Shown here: piece by piece, positions 8,168-16,545 of the stretch
Layout: each line of letters opens with the position of its first letter
How positions within the stretch are numbered: the stretch's first letter is position 1
Assembly (NCBI GenBank): GCA_944384985.1
Contig: CALWVM010000006.1
Span: 1 to 64,000, forward strand
From: an uncultured Clostridia bacterium
GTDB taxonomy: Bacteria; Bacillota; Clostridia; Oscillospirales; Acutalibacteraceae
DNA: 64,000 nt
Reading direction: 5' to 3'
The notes under the pieces: model-generated
Seen by the model: only the letters and a program-made list of their open reading frames with translations
Told to the model about the DNA's origin: nothing
Database searches by the model: none
Program-made: the position numbers and the translations under genes

Positions 8168-9919
8168 TTATTTTACATCCTGGAGTGCATCGTAGCCGTG
8201 CTCGTTGGTGCTGACCTTGATGACGTCCTCCACATCGTAGACGAAGATCTTGCCGTCGCCGATGTTGCCCGTATACAGGACTTTCTGGACGGTATCGACC
8301 AACACATTGGTCGGGATCTTGGAGATCACCACGTCGATCTTGACCTTGGGCAGCAGCCGCGTCTCCACGGGTGCGCCGCGGAAGTAGGTCGGATGCCCTT
8401 TCTGCATACCGTATCCGAATACGTTCGTTACTGTGATGCCCGTTACGCCGAGCTTGTCAAGCGCATCCTGCAATTCTGTAAAGCGGGACTGATTGGTGAT
8501 GATCGTAACCTTGGTCATCTTTACGCTGCCCGCAGGGCGCGGCGCATGCACAACGGGAACGGCCTCTTCTGCCGATGCCGGTGCTGCCGATGCCGAAGCT
8601 GCGGCGGCCGGCTGTAATGCCGATTCTTCCAATACCGGCGTGTTCATATCGGCAGCCGGGACAAAATCCGGATACGCCACGTTGCCGTGCTCGCCGATGT
8701 CGAGACCTTCGATCTCTTCCGCGGGCGAAACGCGGATGCCGCAGGCCTTTTTGAGCACCAGCCACACGAGCGCGGATGCCACGAAGGTGAACGCGCCAAC
8801 CGCGAGAATGCCGAGCAGTTCCACGCCCAAAAGACGGGCTCCGCCGCCGTAGAACAGACCGTTGACGGTAGAAAGCGAGGTGACGCCCTCTTTGGCGAAC
8901 AGCCCGACGCAGATCGTGCCGAACACGCCGCAGCCGAGGTGAACGGAAGTCGCGCCCACAGGGTCGTCGATTTTGATACGGTCAAAGAATTTGACGAACA
9001 ACACGACCAGCACGCCCGCCACAGCGCCGATGATCATGGAAGCGCCCACGCTCACATACGCGCAGCCGCCCGTTACGGCAACAAGGCCTGCGAGGCACCC
9101 GTTGATCGTCATGCCAAGGTCGGGTTTGCCGATAAGGACCCACGAAGCAATGGTGGAAGTCAGCACCGCGACGATGGCGGAAGTGTTGGTGGTCATCAGA
9201 ATATGGACAATATCCGAGGGATTCTGGAAGCTCATGGTCGAACCGGGGTTAAAGCCGAACCAGCCGAGCCACAGAACGAAAAGCCCGATGACCGCCAGCG
9301 ACATGCTGTGCCCGGGAATGGCGCGCGGCTTGCCGTCGCTGCCGTATTTCCCGATGCGGGGGCCTAAGATCATTGCACCCGCAAGCGCTGCCCAGCCGCC
9401 GCCGGAGTGCACGACCGTGTCGCCTGCGAAATCCATAAAGCCGAGGTCGGCGAGCCAACCGCCGCCCCAGACCCAGTGCCCGACGATGGGGTAAATGACA
9501 AGCGTGAGCACAAAGGAAAAAATAATAAACGAAATGTACTTGATGCGCTCGGCGACCGCGCCGGAAACAATGGTTGCCGCCGTGCCGCAGAACACGAGCT
9601 GGAAGAAAACCTTGCCCCAGAAAGGCACGCTGGAGGTCAACGTGTCGTCATAAAAGCTGAGATCGTCGCCGCCTAAGATAAACAGGTGCTCGGTCCCGAT
9701 AAACGGATTGTCGCCGCCGAACATCAGACCCCAGCCGAGCAGTAAGAAGCCAAGGGACGAAACGGCAAACACAATGAAATTCTTGGAAAGAATGTTGACC
9801 GTGTTTTTCGCGCGCGCGAAGCCCGCTTCCACCGAGGCAAATCCGAGGTTCATAAAGAACACTAAGATCGCCGCGAGGAATACCCACAGGGTGTCGATGA
9901 GACTGAATTCCATATGCAT
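8168..9919 (-). CDS. amt: ammonium transporter fused to a PII signal protein
   Basis: This 583-residue fusion has an Amt channel of eleven or so membrane helices (residues 1 to about 400, with D-F-A-G-D-T-V-V-H-S-G-G-G), then an Ala/Pro-rich linker of about 60 residues, then a complete PII domain from residue 468. The PII part keeps Q-K-G-H (T-loop base), the L-P-K-V-K-I strand and the nucleotide-binding G-D-G-K-I-F-V. At the position of the uridylylated Tyr51 it has Val (R-G-A-P-V), so UMP modification is not expected. It likely imports ammonium and gates itself in response to ATP/ADP and 2-oxoglutarate. GGAGGAGAG precedes tandem starts at 9919 and 9913. No glnA or glnB lies nearby. Confidence 0.92.
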   Translation of the reverse strand: MHMEFSLIDTLWVFLAAILVFFMNLGFASVEAGFARAKNTVNILSKNFIVFAVSSLGFLLLGWGLMFGGDNPFIGTEHLFILGGDDLSFYDDTLTSSVPFWGKVFFQLVFCGTAATIVSGAVAERIKYISFIIFSFVLTLVIYPIVGHWVWGGGWLADLGFMDFAGDTVVHSGGGWAALAGAMILGPRIGKYGSDGKPRAIPGHSMSLAVIGLFVLWLGWFGFNPGSTMSFQNPSDIVHILMTTNTSAIVAVLTSTIASWVLIGKPDLGMTINGCLAGLVAVTGGCAYVSVGASMIIGAVAGVLVVLFVKFFDRIKIDDPVGATSVHLGCGVFGTICVGLFAKEGVTSLSTVNGLFYGGGARLLGVELLGILAVGAFTFVASALVWLVLKKACGIRVSPAEEIEGLDIGEHGNVAYPDFVPAADMNTPVLEESALQPAAAASASAAPASAEEAVPVVHAPRPAGSVKMTKVTIITNQSRFTELQDALDKLGVTGITVTNVFGYGMQKGHPTYFRGAPVETRLLPKVKIDVVISKIPTNVLVDTVQKVLYTGNIGDGKIFVYDVEDVIKVSTNEHGYDALQDVK

Positions 9920-9940
9920 CTCTCCTCCGAAATAAAAAGA

Positions 9941-9988
9941 AAAACAGAGGGCAGCGACGCGAAATGGGACGTCGTTGCCCTCTGTTTT
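9941..9988 (-). promoter_or_regulatory. leader hairpin with T-run: probable attenuator of amt
   Basis: Arms 9941-9959 and 9970-9988 form a 19-bp stem (one non-Watson-Crick pair) that begins at about +1 of the transcript. It is followed on the minus strand by TTTTTCTTTTTATTT and then by the amt Shine-Dalgarno. That is an intrinsic terminator placed before the gene. The 5' arm can instead fold into GGGC-AACGAC-G(T)CCC, whose hexaloop has A at position 1 and G at position 4, as in ANTAR antiterminator targets. ANTAR control is an inference. Confidence 0.65.
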
Positions 9989-9993
9989 GCATT

Positions 9994-10022
9994 ATATTAT
10001 CATGAAACTTGCAGAATGTCAA
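9994..10022 (-). promoter_or_regulatory. amt promoter
   Basis: Minus strand: consensus -35 TTGACA (10017-10022), 17-base spacer, -10 TAATAT (9994-9999). The start site is predicted at 9986-9988, at the foot of the leader hairpin. The A/T-rich 200 bases to its right, up to 10224, hold no gene that I can see. Confidence 0.75.
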
Positions 10023-10224
10023 GACGGCATTTTCTATTTCTTGGTATAAATTACAGACAAAAAATTATTCAAAATTACTTTAAATTGTATAAATATAAAG
10101 ATTTACTAACAAAAATCAGTCAAAATCTATAAAAATATGCGAAATGCAATCATAAAAGCGGCGCTCCCTGAAATTCGGAATTTTGCAGGGATCGTCCAAG
10201 TTTCTGCAAATAAACCTGCGGGCA

Positions 10225-11847
10225 TCAGAGCATAGGCGCCAAACGCTTCGCATGTGCATCGCCCGCACCTGATGCGCGAAAAACCGCTTTCCCGTCCTTG
10301 TAGGTCGCGAGCACTTGCAGGGCGCGCAACGCCTGCGGCGGCACACGAAGGGGGTTGCGATCCAAAAGGACGAAGTCCGCGCGCTTGCCGGGGGCGAGTG
10401 TGCCTTTTCCCGCTTCTTCGCCGTATTGCCACGCAGCTGTGCGCGTAATGGCGGCAAGCGCATCCTCTGCCGAAACCGCCTGATGCGCACCGAGCGTAAC
10501 GCCGTGTTTGGTCTGCCGGCAAGTCGCGCACCAAAGCGTTTCCAACATGTCGGGTGCGATGACGGGCGCATCCTGATGAAAGGTGAAGGGGAGTCCCGCA
10601 CGCAAAGCTGCGTTCGCGGGACTTAAATTTTCTGCGCGGGTCTTGCCGAGATTTTGCAGATGCACGTCGCCCCAGTGGTAGGCATGCGCCACGAAAAACG
10701 ACGCGACAGCGCCAAGCGCCGCGGCCTTTCGGATTTGATCTTCGCCGAGAAACTGCGCGTGGATCATCACGGGACGCAAGGCCTTGAGCACAGGGTAGCG
10801 AACTTCTGCGCGGGCGAGGCACCGCAGAAACTGTTCACATGCCGCGTCGCCGTTGCAGTGCGCCAAAAGCTGCGTGTGCCTTTGCGCCGCAAAACAAAAC
10901 GCTGTATATACCTGCTCGTCTGTCATCACGCCGTAACCACAGTAGCCGGGATCGTCTCCGCCGAGATACGACGCGCGCATCCACGCGGTGCGCCCCTGCG
11001 GCGAGCCGTCTAAAAAGATTTTGACGCCGCCCACGCGGCAGTGCGGGCCGCCCGCCTGTTCGATGAGTGCCTGTGCATCGTCAAAGCTCTGTAAATCCGT
11101 GTATACAACCAAGTCCAGATACAAAATATCCCTTGCCAAAAGAATCTGATAGGCGGGCAGCATTTCCACTGTGCACATACCCTCCTGCATGGTTGTGATA
11201 CCGTGTGACGCATACAAGTCCTGCGCGCGGCGGTAAGCCTTTGCGAGTGCGTCCGCATCGGGCGGCGGAAGCTGTTTTAAATAATGGAAAAACGCATTTT
11301 CCTCCATATATCCTGTGAGCTTTCCGCCCGATTTCCCGATTTTGCCGCCGTCGGGCGCTTTCGTCTGCGCGGTCACGCCGAGGGCGGCAAGCGCGGCGGC
11401 GTTAAACCAGCCCATGTGCCCGGATTTGTGCCGAATTACCAATTTATATTGCGGTGCAAGCGCGTCCAGCTCGGCAAGCGTAAACTCTTTCCCACCCTCC
11501 AAATCGGCCGGGTCAAAATCCCACGCTGTGACCCACGCACCGTGCGCAAGTGCGTTTTTCCGTGCAAAATCCAAAATGCGCGTCTGCATTTCCTGCGGTG
11601 TGCGCGCACCGTTCAAAGAGATCTGCAAAAAGGAATAGGCAACCTGGGTAAAGTGGCTGTGCGCGTCAATGAACGCAGGCAGCAGCGCCGCACCGCCGAG
11701 TTCCACCGTTTCGCACGCGCCGGCGTCTGTCCGAACCGAATCCAGGTCTCCTGTTTCACAAATTCTCCCGTCCTTTGCAAGCAGTGCCTGTGCTGTGCCG
11801 CCGCGCTCCATGGTTACAATGTCGCCGCCGTAAAACAAAGTCCGCAT
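10225..11847 (-). CDS. amidohydrolase, YtcJ-like
   Basis: This 540-residue metal-dependent hydrolase belongs to the amidohydrolase superfamily. The N-terminal half has the metal site D-A-H-S-H near residue 65. Further conserved points are V-K-I-F-L-D-G-S near 275, H-C-N-G-D near 330 and F-H-Q-D-A-P near 440, and the C-terminus has the usual G-K-R-A-D-F-V-L-L-D of the small beta-domain. The layout is that of the YtcJ/imidazolonepropionase-like group; the substrate is unknown. The open frame runs to 12003, but AAAGGAGTG lies 8 bases before the ATG at 11847 and the extra Arg-rich leader is not credible. It is probably cytoplasmic and monocistronic. Confidence 0.85.
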   Translation of the reverse strand: MRTLFYGGDIVTMERGGTAQALLAKDGRICETGDLDSVRTDAGACETVELGGAALLPAFIDAHSHFTQVAYSFLQISLNGARTPQEMQTRILDFARKNALAHGAWVTAWDFDPADLEGGKEFTLAELDALAPQYKLVIRHKSGHMGWFNAAALAALGVTAQTKAPDGGKIGKSGGKLTGYMEENAFFHYLKQLPPPDADALAKAYRRAQDLYASHGITTMQEGMCTVEMLPAYQILLARDILYLDLVVYTDLQSFDDAQALIEQAGGPHCRVGGVKIFLDGSPQGRTAWMRASYLGGDDPGYCGYGVMTDEQVYTAFCFAAQRHTQLLAHCNGDAACEQFLRCLARAEVRYPVLKALRPVMIHAQFLGEDQIRKAAALGAVASFFVAHAYHWGDVHLQNLGKTRAENLSPANAALRAGLPFTFHQDAPVIAPDMLETLWCATCRQTKHGVTLGAHQAVSAEDALAAITRTAAWQYGEEAGKGTLAPGKRADFVLLDRNPLRVPPQALRALQVLATYKDGKAVFRASGAGDAHAKRLAPML

Positions 11848-12077
11848 GGCCAACACTCCTTTTGCCGTATTTATTTGTATCCTGTGCGCCGCAGTGAAAA
11901 ATATCCGCCGCCGGCGCCGCACGCGCACGGTGGCAAACTGTGGGAAAATCTCCCATCCTTTCAAAATTCTTCCAAAAGGCATGCAAAAACGCAAAAAAAG
12001 CACGATTTTTGCCGTTTCTTTGTAGATTATAGTTAAAAGTTGTCCGAAATATTTGTTTAAAATTTTCCCGAAATCGC

Positions 12078-12106
12078 TTGCAAAACGCGGACGGGTTGTT
12101 TATAAT
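12078..12106 (+). promoter_or_regulatory. promoter of the dcw cluster
   Basis: -35 TTGCAA (12078-12083), 17-base spacer, consensus -10 TATAAT (12101-12106), 92 bases before mraZ. The rest of the 351-base gap (11848-12198) contains no other clear signal. Confidence 0.75.
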
Positions 12107-12198
12107 AGTGGTACTAATAGGAAACAAATGCAATATAAAAGGCACTCAGAGGCAATAAAAGAGAATTTTTGCAAAGAAAGTGGAGGTGAACGGCCGGT

Positions 12199-12609
12199 AT
12201 GATGTTTCAGGGCAATGCGGAATATACGCTCGACGCGAAAAACCGTCTGTTCATCCCCGTGAAGATCCGTGAACAGATCGGTGACAGCTTTATTTTGTTT
12301 CTGCCCCCGCGCGAAAAATGCCTGTATATTTACAGCGAAGCGCGCTGGGAAGAAGTCGCGCGGGACGTGCTTTCGAAAAACGACCGCAACTATGAGCGCC
12401 TGATTTTTGGCAACGCCGTCACGGCGGAGACGGACAAGCAGGGCCGCATCACCATTCGCGCAGATTTCTGTAAAAAAATCGGATTGAAAAAGTCCGTTAC
12501 GATTGCGGGCACGGGCGAGCGTCTCGAGATTTGGGACACCGCCACGCGCAATGAAGAACTCGCCCGCCTGTATGAGACGGCCGACACCTATTCGGATATC
12601 CGCTTCTGA
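12199..12609 (+). CDS. mraZ: transcriptional regulator MraZ
   Basis: This 136-residue protein has two SpoVT/AbrB-like swapped-hairpin halves: D-A-K-N-R-L-F-I-P near residue 13 and T-D-K-Q-G-R-I-T-I near residue 80, the paired D-x-K-x-R signature of MraZ. MraZ binds DNA repeats upstream of the dcw cluster and modulates its transcription. GGAGGTGA lies 10 bases before the ATG, and a second ATG follows directly. It is the first gene of the cluster, 14 bases ahead of rsmH, as in most bacteria. Confidence 0.95.
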   Translation: MMFQGNAEYTLDAKNRLFIPVKIREQIGDSFILFLPPREKCLYIYSEARWEEVARDVLSKNDRNYERLIFGNAVTAETDKQGRITIRADFCKKIGLKKSVTIAGTGERLEIWDTATRNEELARLYETADTYSDIRF

Positions 12610-12623
12610 CGGGGTGGACGGCT

Positions 12624-13556
12624 ATGGAGTTTGTGCATCTTCCCGTGCTGCTGCCTGAAACCATCGACGCCCTGCAAATTCGACCGGACGGGCTTTACTG
12701 CGACTGTACGGCAGGGGGCGGCGGGCATTCTGCGGCGATCTTGTCGCACCTCGATACGCGTGGCAGGTTGATTGCCGTTGACCGCGACCCCGATGCCATT
12801 GCTGTGCTGCATACACGCTTTGCAGAAGATGCGCGCGTGCGCGTGGTGCAGGATACGTTCGACCATGTGGGGGACATCCTCTGCGGCGAACGCGCGGACG
12901 GCATCCTTGCCGACCTCGGCGTGAGCTCTTATCAGTTGGACACGCCCGAGCGCGGCTTTTCTTTCCATAAAGATGCGCCGCTCGATATGCGCATGAGCAA
13001 AACGGGACTTTCGGCGGCGGATGTTGTGAACACCTATTCCGAAAGCGCGCTGCGGCAGATCCTGCGCGATTACGGCGAAGAAAAATATGCCGCATCGATC
13101 GCGCACAGCATCGTGCGGGCGCGTGCGGAAAAACCGATTGAAACAACGTTTCAGCTTGTGGACGCGGTGAAAGACGCGTTGCCGCAAAAGGCGATGCGTG
13201 ACGCGCATCCCGCGCGGCGCACGTTCCAGGCGATCCGCATCGAGGTCAACGGCGAGCTTTCCATGCTGGGCGGCGCGCTGGACGCGATGTTCGATGCGCT
13301 TTGCGTTGGCGGCGTGCTTGCGGTCATCACGTTCCATTCGCTGGAAGACCGTCTTGTGAAGCGGCACTTCGCCGCGTTTGCCGAAGGCTGCACCTGCCCA
13401 AAGGATTTTCCCGTTTGCGTCTGCGGCAAGAAACCGCGCGCCGAGATCCTTTTAAAAGGCAAGGCGCCGACAGCCCAGGAAATCGAACGAAACCCCCGTG
13501 CACGCAGTGCAAAGCTGCGCGCGGTACGCAAACTGCGGGATACGCCATTTGACTGA
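12624..13556 (+). CDS. rsmH: 16S rRNA (cytosine-1402-N4)-methyltransferase
   Basis: This 310-residue RsmH (MraW) uses SAM to methylate C1402 in the decoding centre of 16S rRNA. H-L-P-V-L-L-P-E-T opens the protein; D-C-T-A-G-G-G-G-H-S is the SAM-binding motif near residue 30; A-D-L-G-V-S-S-Y-Q lies near 95; and the family signature F-H-S-L-E-D-R-L-V-K lies near 237. Length and position behind mraZ are standard. A GGGGTGG site precedes the ATG. Confidence 0.97.
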   Translation: MEFVHLPVLLPETIDALQIRPDGLYCDCTAGGGGHSAAILSHLDTRGRLIAVDRDPDAIAVLHTRFAEDARVRVVQDTFDHVGDILCGERADGILADLGVSSYQLDTPERGFSFHKDAPLDMRMSKTGLSAADVVNTYSESALRQILRDYGEEKYAASIAHSIVRARAEKPIETTFQLVDAVKDALPQKAMRDAHPARRTFQAIRIEVNGELSMLGGALDAMFDALCVGGVLAVITFHSLEDRLVKRHFAAFAEGCTCPKDFPVCVCGKKPRAEILLKGKAPTAQEIERNPRARSAKLRAVRKLRDTPFD

Positions 13557-13596
13557 CGCGCGTTTTGCGCGTATGGATACGGAAGGGGAGGCAGAT

Positions 13597-14148
13597 ATGG
13601 CGAGATACCAGAAATACAGCGATGCGGACTTCGCACGGTTTGAGGCGCCCGCGTCCGCGTACCATCAAAATGCGGCGCGCAAGCTTGCGCCGAGCCCTGA
13701 ACAGACATCCCGCCCACCGATGCGGCTGGTGGAGCGGAAGAAAAAGACTGCGGCGCAGGCGCGCCGGGAAATGAAAATCGGTGCGCGGCAGGCGGCAAAA
13801 ATTCTTGCGGTATCCGTTTTTCTGCTCTCGATGTTCGCCGTGCTTTTATACGGCAGGCTGCGTGTGGACGAGCTTTCACGCGAGGTGGACGCCGCCACCG
13901 TGCAGCTGCAGGAAGCGCAGGATGCCAACACGCGCTTAAACATGCAGCTGGATTCGGAATTCTCGCTTGAGCGCGTGGAAGCGTATGCGCGCGATGTGCT
14001 GGGCATGACGAAGGCGGAAGGCTACCAGATCGAACACATTGACCTGTCCGGGGAGGATGCAGTGGTTGTCTCCGGGGATAAGACCCTGTCCGAAAGCAGC
14101 GAGGACTCTTTTGTTGGGCGGGTTTTGGAATATCTGAAATCGAAATAA
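13597..14148 (+). CDS. ftsL: FtsL-like septum protein
   Basis: This 183-residue bitopic protein has a cytoplasmic basic N-terminus (about 1-67), one membrane helix (about 68-88), then a leucine-zipper-like coiled coil (L-S-R-E-V-D-A-A-T-V-Q-L-Q) and an extracellular tail ending in a Ser/Glu-rich stretch. E-A-Y-A-R-D-V-L-G-M matches the conserved end of FtsL/DivIC proteins. FtsL works with FtsQ (DivIB) and FtsB to recruit FtsW and the septal PBP. The start is set by GGGGAGG 6 bases ahead. Its place between rsmH and the PBP supports the call; sequence similarity in this family is always low. Confidence 0.8.
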   Translation: MARYQKYSDADFARFEAPASAYHQNAARKLAPSPEQTSRPPMRLVERKKKTAAQARREMKIGARQAAKILAVSVFLLSMFAVLLYGRLRVDELSREVDAATVQLQEAQDANTRLNMQLDSEFSLERVEAYARDVLGMTKAEGYQIEHIDLSGEDAVVVSGDKTLSESSEDSFVGRVLEYLKSK

Positions 14149-14160
14149 AATAGGAATGAG

Positions 14161-14244
14161 AACGAGGGTTGAGGCGCAAGGCGGCCTTGACTCTCGTTTG
14201 GTTCATCAAACTGATTTTCTTTCGCCGCCGTGCGGCGCTTTTTT
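14161..14244 (+). promoter_or_regulatory. two stem-loops between ftsL and the PBP gene, the second terminator-like
   Basis: A 15-bp stem (14161-14175 with 14184-14198, three G-U pairs) is followed by a compact CGCCGC/GCGGCG hairpin (14223-14228 and 14232-14237) and C-TTTTTT at 14238-14244, only 21 bases before the next start codon. It could reduce read-through from ftsL into the rest of the dcw cluster or act as an attenuator. Confidence 0.55.
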
Positions 14245-14265
14245 CACAGGAAAGGAGAGCGTACC

Positions 14266-16482
14266 ATGCAAACAAGACCGTCCAAGCAAACGGCCCACCG
14301 TGCCACGGTTGCGCTGGTGCTGCTCTCGCTTGGCTTTGTGTACTGCATCGGCGCCATGGTCAACGCCGCTTTGGTCCACGGCGAGGAAAACCGCCTGAAA
14401 GCGGAGCAGAACCAGCTTTCCGATACGCAGATCGCCGCCGAGCGCGGCACGATCTACGACTCGAATATGAAAGTCCTTGCCAAGAGTGCTTCGGCGTGGC
14501 TTGTGTATGTCAACCCCTCGCAGGTGAAAGATGACGACCAGAAAGAACTGATCGTGCGCGGCCTTGTGGATATTCTCGGCGTGGATGAAGAGGGCGTACG
14601 CAACAAACTTTCCAAGACCGAAACCGGCTACCAGAAGATCGCCGGCGAAATTGAGACGGATGTCAAAGAGTCCCTGGAAGCTTATATGACCGAGCATAAG
14701 GACGCAAAGCTTTCGCAGGTTATCGGCATTGACCCTGACACGAAGCGGTATTACCCGTATTCCTCCTTTGCATCTACAATCATCGGCTTTACTAACGCTG
14801 ACGACGAGGGCGTCGGCGGCGTGGAAATGCAGTATAACGACGACCTGACCGGTGTATCGGGGCGCATCATCACCGCTAAAAATGCGCGACAGGGAGCGAT
14901 GGGCAGCAGCTATGAGACGACCTACGACGCCCAGGCGGGCGAAAGCCTGGTGCTGACGATCGATGAAGTCATCCAGTATTATCTGGAGCAAAGCCTCGAA
15001 CAGGCCATCACGGACACTGGCGCGAAATATGCCTACGGTATCGTTATGGATACGGATACGGGCGCCATTCTCGGGATGACCAGTAAACCGGATTTTGATT
15101 TGAACAACCCGCGTGAGATCTCCAACAAGACCAAAGCCGAGGAGATCGCCGCCATGACGGATCCTAACCAGCGTGCCACCGAAACCAGCAACGCCCTGTA
15201 TTCCCAGTGGCGCAACCGCACCATCAGCGATACCTATGAGCCGGGTTCCGTTTTCAAGACCGTGGTGGTTTCCGCAGCGCTCGAAGAGGGCGTTGTCGAT
15301 CTCGACACCACCTATACCTGCACGGGTTCCATCCGCGTTGCCGACCGCGTCCAACACTGCTGGAAAGCCGGCGGCCATGGCACGGAGACCCTGACCGAAG
15401 GCCTGATGAACTCCTGCAACCCGTTCTTTATCACGATCGGGCAGAGCATGGGGCAGGAGATGTTCTATAAATATTTCGAAGCGTTCGGCTTTACCGAAAA
15501 AACAGGGATCGACTTGCCGGCGGAAGCCAACCCCGTCGCAGGCAAGACCTACCACGCGCTCGAGGATATGGGCATTACCGAACTGTCGTCCAGTTCGTTC
15601 GGCCAGACCTTTCAGGTCAGCCCGATTCAGATGATTACGGCGGTCAACACCATCGCCAACGGCGGCAAGCTGATGCAGCCGTATGTGGTGGATTCGAAAC
15701 TGGACGGCGACGGCAATGTTGTGTATAAGACCACGCCGACCGTAAAACGGCAGGTCATTTCCGAAAAGACCGCCGACACCGTGGCCAATATGATGGAGCA
15801 GGTCGTTTCCATCGGTACCGGTAAAAACGCCTATGTGGCGGGCTTCCATGTGGCGGGCAAGACCGGCACGAGTGAAAAAATCGGCACCGATGGCGCATAT
15901 ATCGCTTCGTTTGCGGGCTTTGCGCCGGCAGACGATCCGCAGATCTCCATTTTGATCGCCATTGACGAACCCGTCGGCGAGCACGGCGGCGGCGCAGTGG
16001 CAGCGCCCATCGCGGGCGAGCTGCTCGAAAAGATTCTGACGTACCTGAACGTGGAACCGCAATATGAGGACGACGAGATCTCAAACATCTCTTCTGTCGC
16101 ACCGTCTCTCGTGACCATGTCCGTGAGCGAAGCAAAAACCACGGCGGCGAAGTTCCAGCTGAAAGTGGTCGGCAACGGCGACACAGTCGTCTCGCAGATC
16201 CCCGCGGCCGGGCAGCAGATGCGCACGGGCGGCGTAATTGTGGTCTATACGGAGGAGAATACGCCGCGCGAGATGGGAACGGTCCCGGATCTTTCCAATA
16301 TGACCATGTCGCAGGCGAATTCCGCAGCCGTGAGCGCGGGCTTCAATATCCGCATTGCCGGCAATGCGCATTCCGGCGAGGTGCTTTCTTACAAGCAGAG
16401 TCTCGATGCGGGCAGCGAAGCGGAACTCGGCAGCGTTATCACGGTGTATTTCAAATCCAATGTCGATGTGGAAGACGGCTGA
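14266..16482 (+). CDS. SpoVD/PBP2B-type transpeptidase with two PASTA domains
   Basis: This 738-residue class B penicillin-binding protein cross-links septal or cortex peptidoglycan. It has one N-terminal membrane helix (about 13-35), a dimerisation domain, and a transpeptidase domain with S328-V-F-K331, S383-C-N385 and K532-T-G-T. Two C-terminal PASTA repeats (about 610-665 and 668-735) follow. PASTA repeats in the dcw-encoded PBP recall both vegetative PBP2B/PBP2X and sporulation SpoVD. With a single copy here I cannot tell which role it has, and it may serve both. AAAGGAG places the start at 14266; the frame opens earlier at 14230. Its partner should be FtsW, encoded in the same cluster. 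Confidence 0.93.
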   Translation: MQTRPSKQTAHRATVALVLLSLGFVYCIGAMVNAALVHGEENRLKAEQNQLSDTQIAAERGTIYDSNMKVLAKSASAWLVYVNPSQVKDDDQKELIVRGLVDILGVDEEGVRNKLSKTETGYQKIAGEIETDVKESLEAYMTEHKDAKLSQVIGIDPDTKRYYPYSSFASTIIGFTNADDEGVGGVEMQYNDDLTGVSGRIITAKNARQGAMGSSYETTYDAQAGESLVLTIDEVIQYYLEQSLEQAITDTGAKYAYGIVMDTDTGAILGMTSKPDFDLNNPREISNKTKAEEIAAMTDPNQRATETSNALYSQWRNRTISDTYEPGSVFKTVVVSAALEEGVVDLDTTYTCTGSIRVADRVQHCWKAGGHGTETLTEGLMNSCNPFFITIGQSMGQEMFYKYFEAFGFTEKTGIDLPAEANPVAGKTYHALEDMGITELSSSSFGQTFQVSPIQMITAVNTIANGGKLMQPYVVDSKLDGDGNVVYKTTPTVKRQVISEKTADTVANMMEQVVSIGTGKNAYVAGFHVAGKTGTSEKIGTDGAYIASFAGFAPADDPQISILIAIDEPVGEHGGGAVAAPIAGELLEKILTYLNVEPQYEDDEISNISSVAPSLVTMSVSEAKTTAAKFQLKVVGNGDTVVSQIPAAGQQMRTGGVIVVYTEENTPREMGTVPDLSNMTMSQANSAAVSAGFNIRIAGNAHSGEVLSYKQSLDAGSEAELGSVITVYFKSNVDVEDG

Positions 16483-16545
16483 TACATAAAGCAAAACAGC
16501 TTTACAGTTGTGGGAATAGAAGAAGGTCATTTAGGAGGAACAAAA

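Noticed and set aside
10170..10195. TCCCTG...CAGGGA dyad downstream of the amidohydrolase
   Set aside because: The arms are short and no T-run follows on either strand, so I do not call a terminator.
14206..16062. 618-codon open frame antisense to the PBP gene
   Set aside because: It is a frame shadow of G/C-rich coding sequence; the sense strand has all PBP motifs and the antisense frame has no ribosome site or recognisable domain.
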